64,000 nucleotides of DNA, from contig NC_066844.1 in assembly GCF_001640805.2 (NCBI RefSeq), positions 11,164,863 through 11,228,862 on the forward strand, given 5' to 3'. Shown here piece after piece: positions 60,180 through 64,000 of this stretch; positions within the stretch are counted from its first letter, which is position 1; each line of letters begins with the position of its first letter. Under the pieces are notes generated by a model. That model was not told the DNA's origin. It made no database searches and worked only from the letters and a program-made list of their open reading frames with translations. The DNA is from Lates calcarifer. Lineage: Eukaryota; Chordata; Actinopteri; Centropomidae. Made by a program: the position numbers and the translations under genes.

Positions 60180-63170
60180 TATAACAAAAGCTGATTAGAC
60201 CAGTGTCCAGAAGGTCAGCAGAAACAATGTCATGCTATCAGTGACAACGTTACATCTGGAAAAGCTTGGCTGTTACAATACACTCCTCCTCCCTTCATTT
60301 CTAATTGTCAGCGAACAAAGCAGCTCACCAAAATAGGGTGTAATTGTGAGCGAGAGGCATGGGAGTGTGTTATTTCAGTACAGAGTCATACAGTAGACAC
60401 CTGCTTTTCCTCTGCAGAATACACTGGCTCTACCCCATCTGGCTTTAGGCTGCAAATGGTTTACTGAGCAGGATGTAAAAAAATAAAATCCCATGTTCTC
60501 TAGCCCCCCCACCCCCACCCCCAGCACCACAGCCCATCTTGTGCTAGAACATTCTACTCTGTCTAGATCTAGCCTGACCTAGATCCAGTGTGGACGGCAT
60601 GGCTATATTTCATTTCTCATCACCCTGTGTTGTCAGTTAATAACCTGCAACCTGGGAGGAAGCATTTCTCCATAGCAGATAGATAGAACCAAATCACCAT
60701 CATGTATGCTCAATAAGGCGCTGGGGATCATTATTTCTGATTGACCCTTCAAGTGTTTCACCAACCAGGAAAAATGTCCAGGGAGACTTAATTTTCCTGA
60801 CATGATCCGTGTCCTGTGCATGAAACGTTTACCTGGACACAAAATCATTTTTACATCAGCCCAGGCATTGGGGTGGGGAATAAATGACACGTCTGCGTTT
60901 CATGGCTGATGCAACAGATAGAGTATGATGCAGGGATGATGAGCAGATATTCAAGATGATGGTACGAGATCCACAGAGAGAAAAATGACATCCGTAACCT
61001 CCATAATCATGTCTGTGGCACAGCGGGGGGACGGAATTCAGCTGGCTCACTGAATAGACAGTTTAATCACCCAAATAAAAATCACTTAACGTGGCCCTCT
61101 ACGCCTGTCATAAAAGGATTGGAAAGGAGAAGTGAGGTAACCCGCCACTTCATTGTACCGACCACGCCTTCAACCTCCGCTCCATCCACCCGCAGACTAA
61201 CCACTTGAATGCCATCTGCTTGTTGGCTCACTGGAGAGGGGTCAGAGCTGGGGCATCTGAGCAGCCAATTTCGGCACTTTAAAATCTCTCCAAGTACCAG
61301 CGCTCTTCCTCGGTCACATCACATGCACATGCACAAGCGCACACTGGCAGCGTAAGTGAAAACTGCTAATCACCGTAGCAGGGTGCTCACTTTAAGAGCC
61401 TGGCAGAGGATGTCTGTCAGTCGGAGGGGCGAGCGGGGGCCAGGTCTCGAAGTCGAGAGGAAATATTTTTTCTCATCATCCCCAGTTAAAATTGGTCAGG
61501 TTTGAAGGGTCAATCAGCCATCATCCAATCTTTTTTGAGCCTCTTCTCTTACATTCTGGTGTGTTCTGATGGCCGCTGTTTGAAACATGAACACAGAAAA
61601 TGTTGAGCACATCAAAGTCTTTGCTGTCTCCCTCTTTCTCTCCATATCTCTCGTCATCTTGCTCTGCTTCTGTGATGTGTGTGTGTGTGTGTGTGTCTAC
61701 ACACAGACAACTCAAGAGGAGGGCCAGCGGTGTGTTGCCCCCAGGGTTCAGACCTGATCAAAGCAGAGTCTGTCAGTTTGCAGGTACACAAACAGCCAGC
61801 CTGTACACACGCTGCACAGAACAGAGAGGGAGAGAGAGCGGCAGAAAGACACTGACACAGAGTGGGAGAAGGAGGTTTGGGTAGGACTGCAGAGATCAGA
61901 AAGCATCATTCCGTCTTAAATCGGGGTTATGGAGAGGTCAGAAACCCTCAGCAAGCACTACTCCTCTCTCACTTCTGCAAGAAAGAAGGAAAGCAGACTG
62001 AGTTAAAGGTTGAACTCCTCCAACAGGGAGAGAGTGATGATGGCAACCTGCTCCTTTATTTAAAAGACTACAAGACCTTATTGTATCAGCCTTCAGAATT
62101 ATGTAAACAGAGGTTTACAGGGGACCTGTCCAGTCTGACAGGATTTTGTGGGTCACTGCTGAGATGTTGATGTTCCAGATTTGAAGCATGACTAGGTACA
62201 GTATTTTCCTGATCCAGGTACCATCATTCTGGTTAAGGAGATATAACATTTCATTTGAAGTTTATCTAGTCCTGATCCAGGACTGACTGCTATAATACAT
62301 ATCACACTCCTGGATGACTATCAGAGGAAACCTGTTACAGGAACAATATTGAAAATATCCAGTGACAGGGAGTCTTCTTCTAATAACAAAAAGATAAAAC
62401 TATGATGCCAGTCAAGTTTAAAGTGACAAAAATCATGATACTCAGACAGAGAGAGAGTGACCTCCATTAAAGTTAATACAAACAATATAAAATGATTTAT
62501 CCCAACTGGAGTGCTGCTCAGCAGTAGTGGGCTGGAATCTACATCATGCACTTTTGGCTTTTTATGTTGACATGCAAAGCGCATGTCAGCATAAAAATAC
62601 ACGACAAATGTAAGTCCAATATTCACACCGCTTTTAGCTCTGTTTTGGTCTCCACCAACTCTTGAGAAAAATATCTTTCTTATTAGCAATTCAGCGCTCC
62701 ACTACATTCACCAGCTAGCTCCTGATCTGTCTCTCGGCTGTTTCGAGCAGAGCAGTAAAGTATAACAGGTTTATCTGAGATTTTGCTGAAAATAGCTGTC
62801 TGAGGTTGATGAGGATGGTGAAACTGAGAGCTAAATTGTCAGCTGTCAAACATCACTTAAGATTATTTCCTTTAATCTAGTGACTAAATATTGATGGGAA
62901 AAAATATTTTCAATAATCCTCCCTCAATGAAAATTAATAAATGCCTGAGTGACTGAAATGAAAAACCAAAAGATCAAGTAAGCCATGTAGGACTGTAATA
63001 GTGTGACAGGCTTGGATCACAGCTAGATAAACCTAAAATAAAAAATGATTTTACCTTAATCAACCCCATAGCCAGTCTTTCATTCTGACACACTGTATAT
63101 GCACTTAATCTCTCTTCTGCGTTCTTGTCCTTTTTGTCTGCATCTAGCCATTGTCCCAGCACAGACTTGG
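60180..63170. other. Intergenic DNA, no gene found; GC-richer complex block at 60.6-61.5 kb
   Basis: The open frames at 61600-62170 are fed by a GT repeat and resemble no protein I know. The block from about 60590 to 61510 is largely free of simple repeats and GC-richer than its surroundings, so it could be conserved non-coding sequence. Confidence 0.5.
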
Positions 63171-63955
63171 AGAAACAGCCATCAGCTCCAATGTCATTGC
63201 AGACGTGTCTTCAGCTGCGAGGTTGGCACGTCAATACTCCCGAAATGACACACGGACGGCTTTCTCAAACGTAGCATTACATTCGGAGCGTGGCTAAAAG
63301 GTTGTTTAGATGAATTAAAGCATCAAGCATTCCGGACACGTAGCTGATGGCTGTGTGTCTCTCGGAAAAGAAAAGGGGGGGAAAAATAAGTTAGGAACTA
63401 GAGGGGGAAAAATAGAGCACATCAATTGGCCAGGAAAATGAGAAAGTTTGTCCCTGATGCCCCTGTCAGAATGAACGATTAAGATATCTAATGTGATGTT
63501 TAAAGCTGTGGGGCAGGAGAACTGATAACGGCTCGATAAGGCCTCTCTCCTCACTCATCCTCGTACGCTAATTAGCTTCTAGCTTCCTTTTTTGGGGGGT
63601 GGGGGTGGGGGGGCTATTTAAAAAGCTTTGAAGGAAAAGGGAGACACCTGCATCAATCATAATTATTTTACTCATACTAAAATTAGCTGAAGAGAGGAGG
63701 AACACAGTCTCCTTCAGAAAGCAATACAGGAAGAATGAAGGGAGCCCGGTGTGAAGGAGAGAAAGAGTGTGTGTGAGGAAGAAGAGGGATGAGGTGAATC
63801 GATAAATATCACTCCGCCTGATTGGACCTAATTAGAGACATAGAGAGGCATTCTGGACGAGACTGGCTGGAATTGAGTTGGCCAAGTTGTCAGAGCCAAT
63901 TAGGCCGCTGTATTATTGCAGCTGAGAGAAAACACACAGATTAGATTAAGTTTTA
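63170..63955. promoter_or_regulatory. Candidate conserved non-coding element with homeodomain sites
   Basis: This complex sequence carries several TAATTAG-type cores (gctaattagc at about 63569, cctaattaga at about 63828, gccaattagg at about 63895), two GATAA sites near 63523-63538 and a G-run at about 63593-63612. No coding potential was seen. The enhancer role is inferred only. Confidence 0.35.
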
Positions 63956-64000
63956 CGCCTGCGTGTGTGTGTGTGTCTGTGTGCATATCAGAATGATGAT

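Noticed and set aside
61600..62170. Two overlapping open frames of about 100 codons as a possible gene
   Set aside because: One starts in C/T-rich sequence with a GT repeat, and neither shows a domain, conserved motif or splice context I recognise.

Overview
The window is animal nuclear DNA, almost certainly from a ray-finned (teleost) fish. The signs are an Eph receptor gene in 11 visible coding exons, one intron of only 90 bp, AT-rich non-coding DNA full of CA/GT/GA/ATCT microsatellites, and several dispersed repeat families typical of teleost genomes (L2-like LINE, hAT and Tc1 remnants, and short repeats I know from fish introns but cannot name securely). There are no operons, rRNA genes, CRISPR arrays or other prokaryotic features.

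1-18.8 kb, plus strand: the 3' half of an Eph receptor tyrosine kinase gene, best read as epha8. Eleven exons (181-16281) join in one frame to give 508 residues plus a stop: the end of the second fibronectin III domain, the transmembrane helix, the juxtamembrane segment, a complete and apparently active kinase domain, the SAM domain and a C-terminal VHV. The ligand-binding, cysteine-rich and first FN3 exons lie upstream of the window. The paralogue call rests on EphA8-like stretches, recalled from memory, in the FN3 domain (SAGCGRFSQ), juxtamembrane region ([17 protein letters not shown]), kinase ([11 protein letters not shown]) and SAM domain (DHFAAGGY). The intron after the transmembrane exon appears to be a GC-AG intron, and its acceptor is preceded by a GT microsatellite instead of a pyrimidine tract. 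The 3' UTR probably runs to a poly(A) signal at 18767.

18.8-64 kb: I find no convincing protein-coding gene on either strand. This is long intergenic (or another gene's intronic) DNA. It holds a short hAT transposon with recognisable ends and target-site duplication (32515-33578), a Tc1/mariner fragment (about 35.1-35.4 kb), an L2-like LINE fragment with a damaged reverse transcriptase (53.4-54.2 kb), several short dispersed repeats, two striking perfect hairpins (one of them, at 10.5 kb, lies in an epha8 intron), and stretches of more complex, GC-richer sequence (about 20.0-20.4, 56.8-57.2, 60.6-61.5 and 63.2-63.95 kb) that are candidate regulatory elements.

I do not see an undescribed multi-gene system. 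The most interesting points are the unusual splice sites around the epha8 juxtamembrane exons and the candidate regulatory clusters in the downstream gene-poor region.
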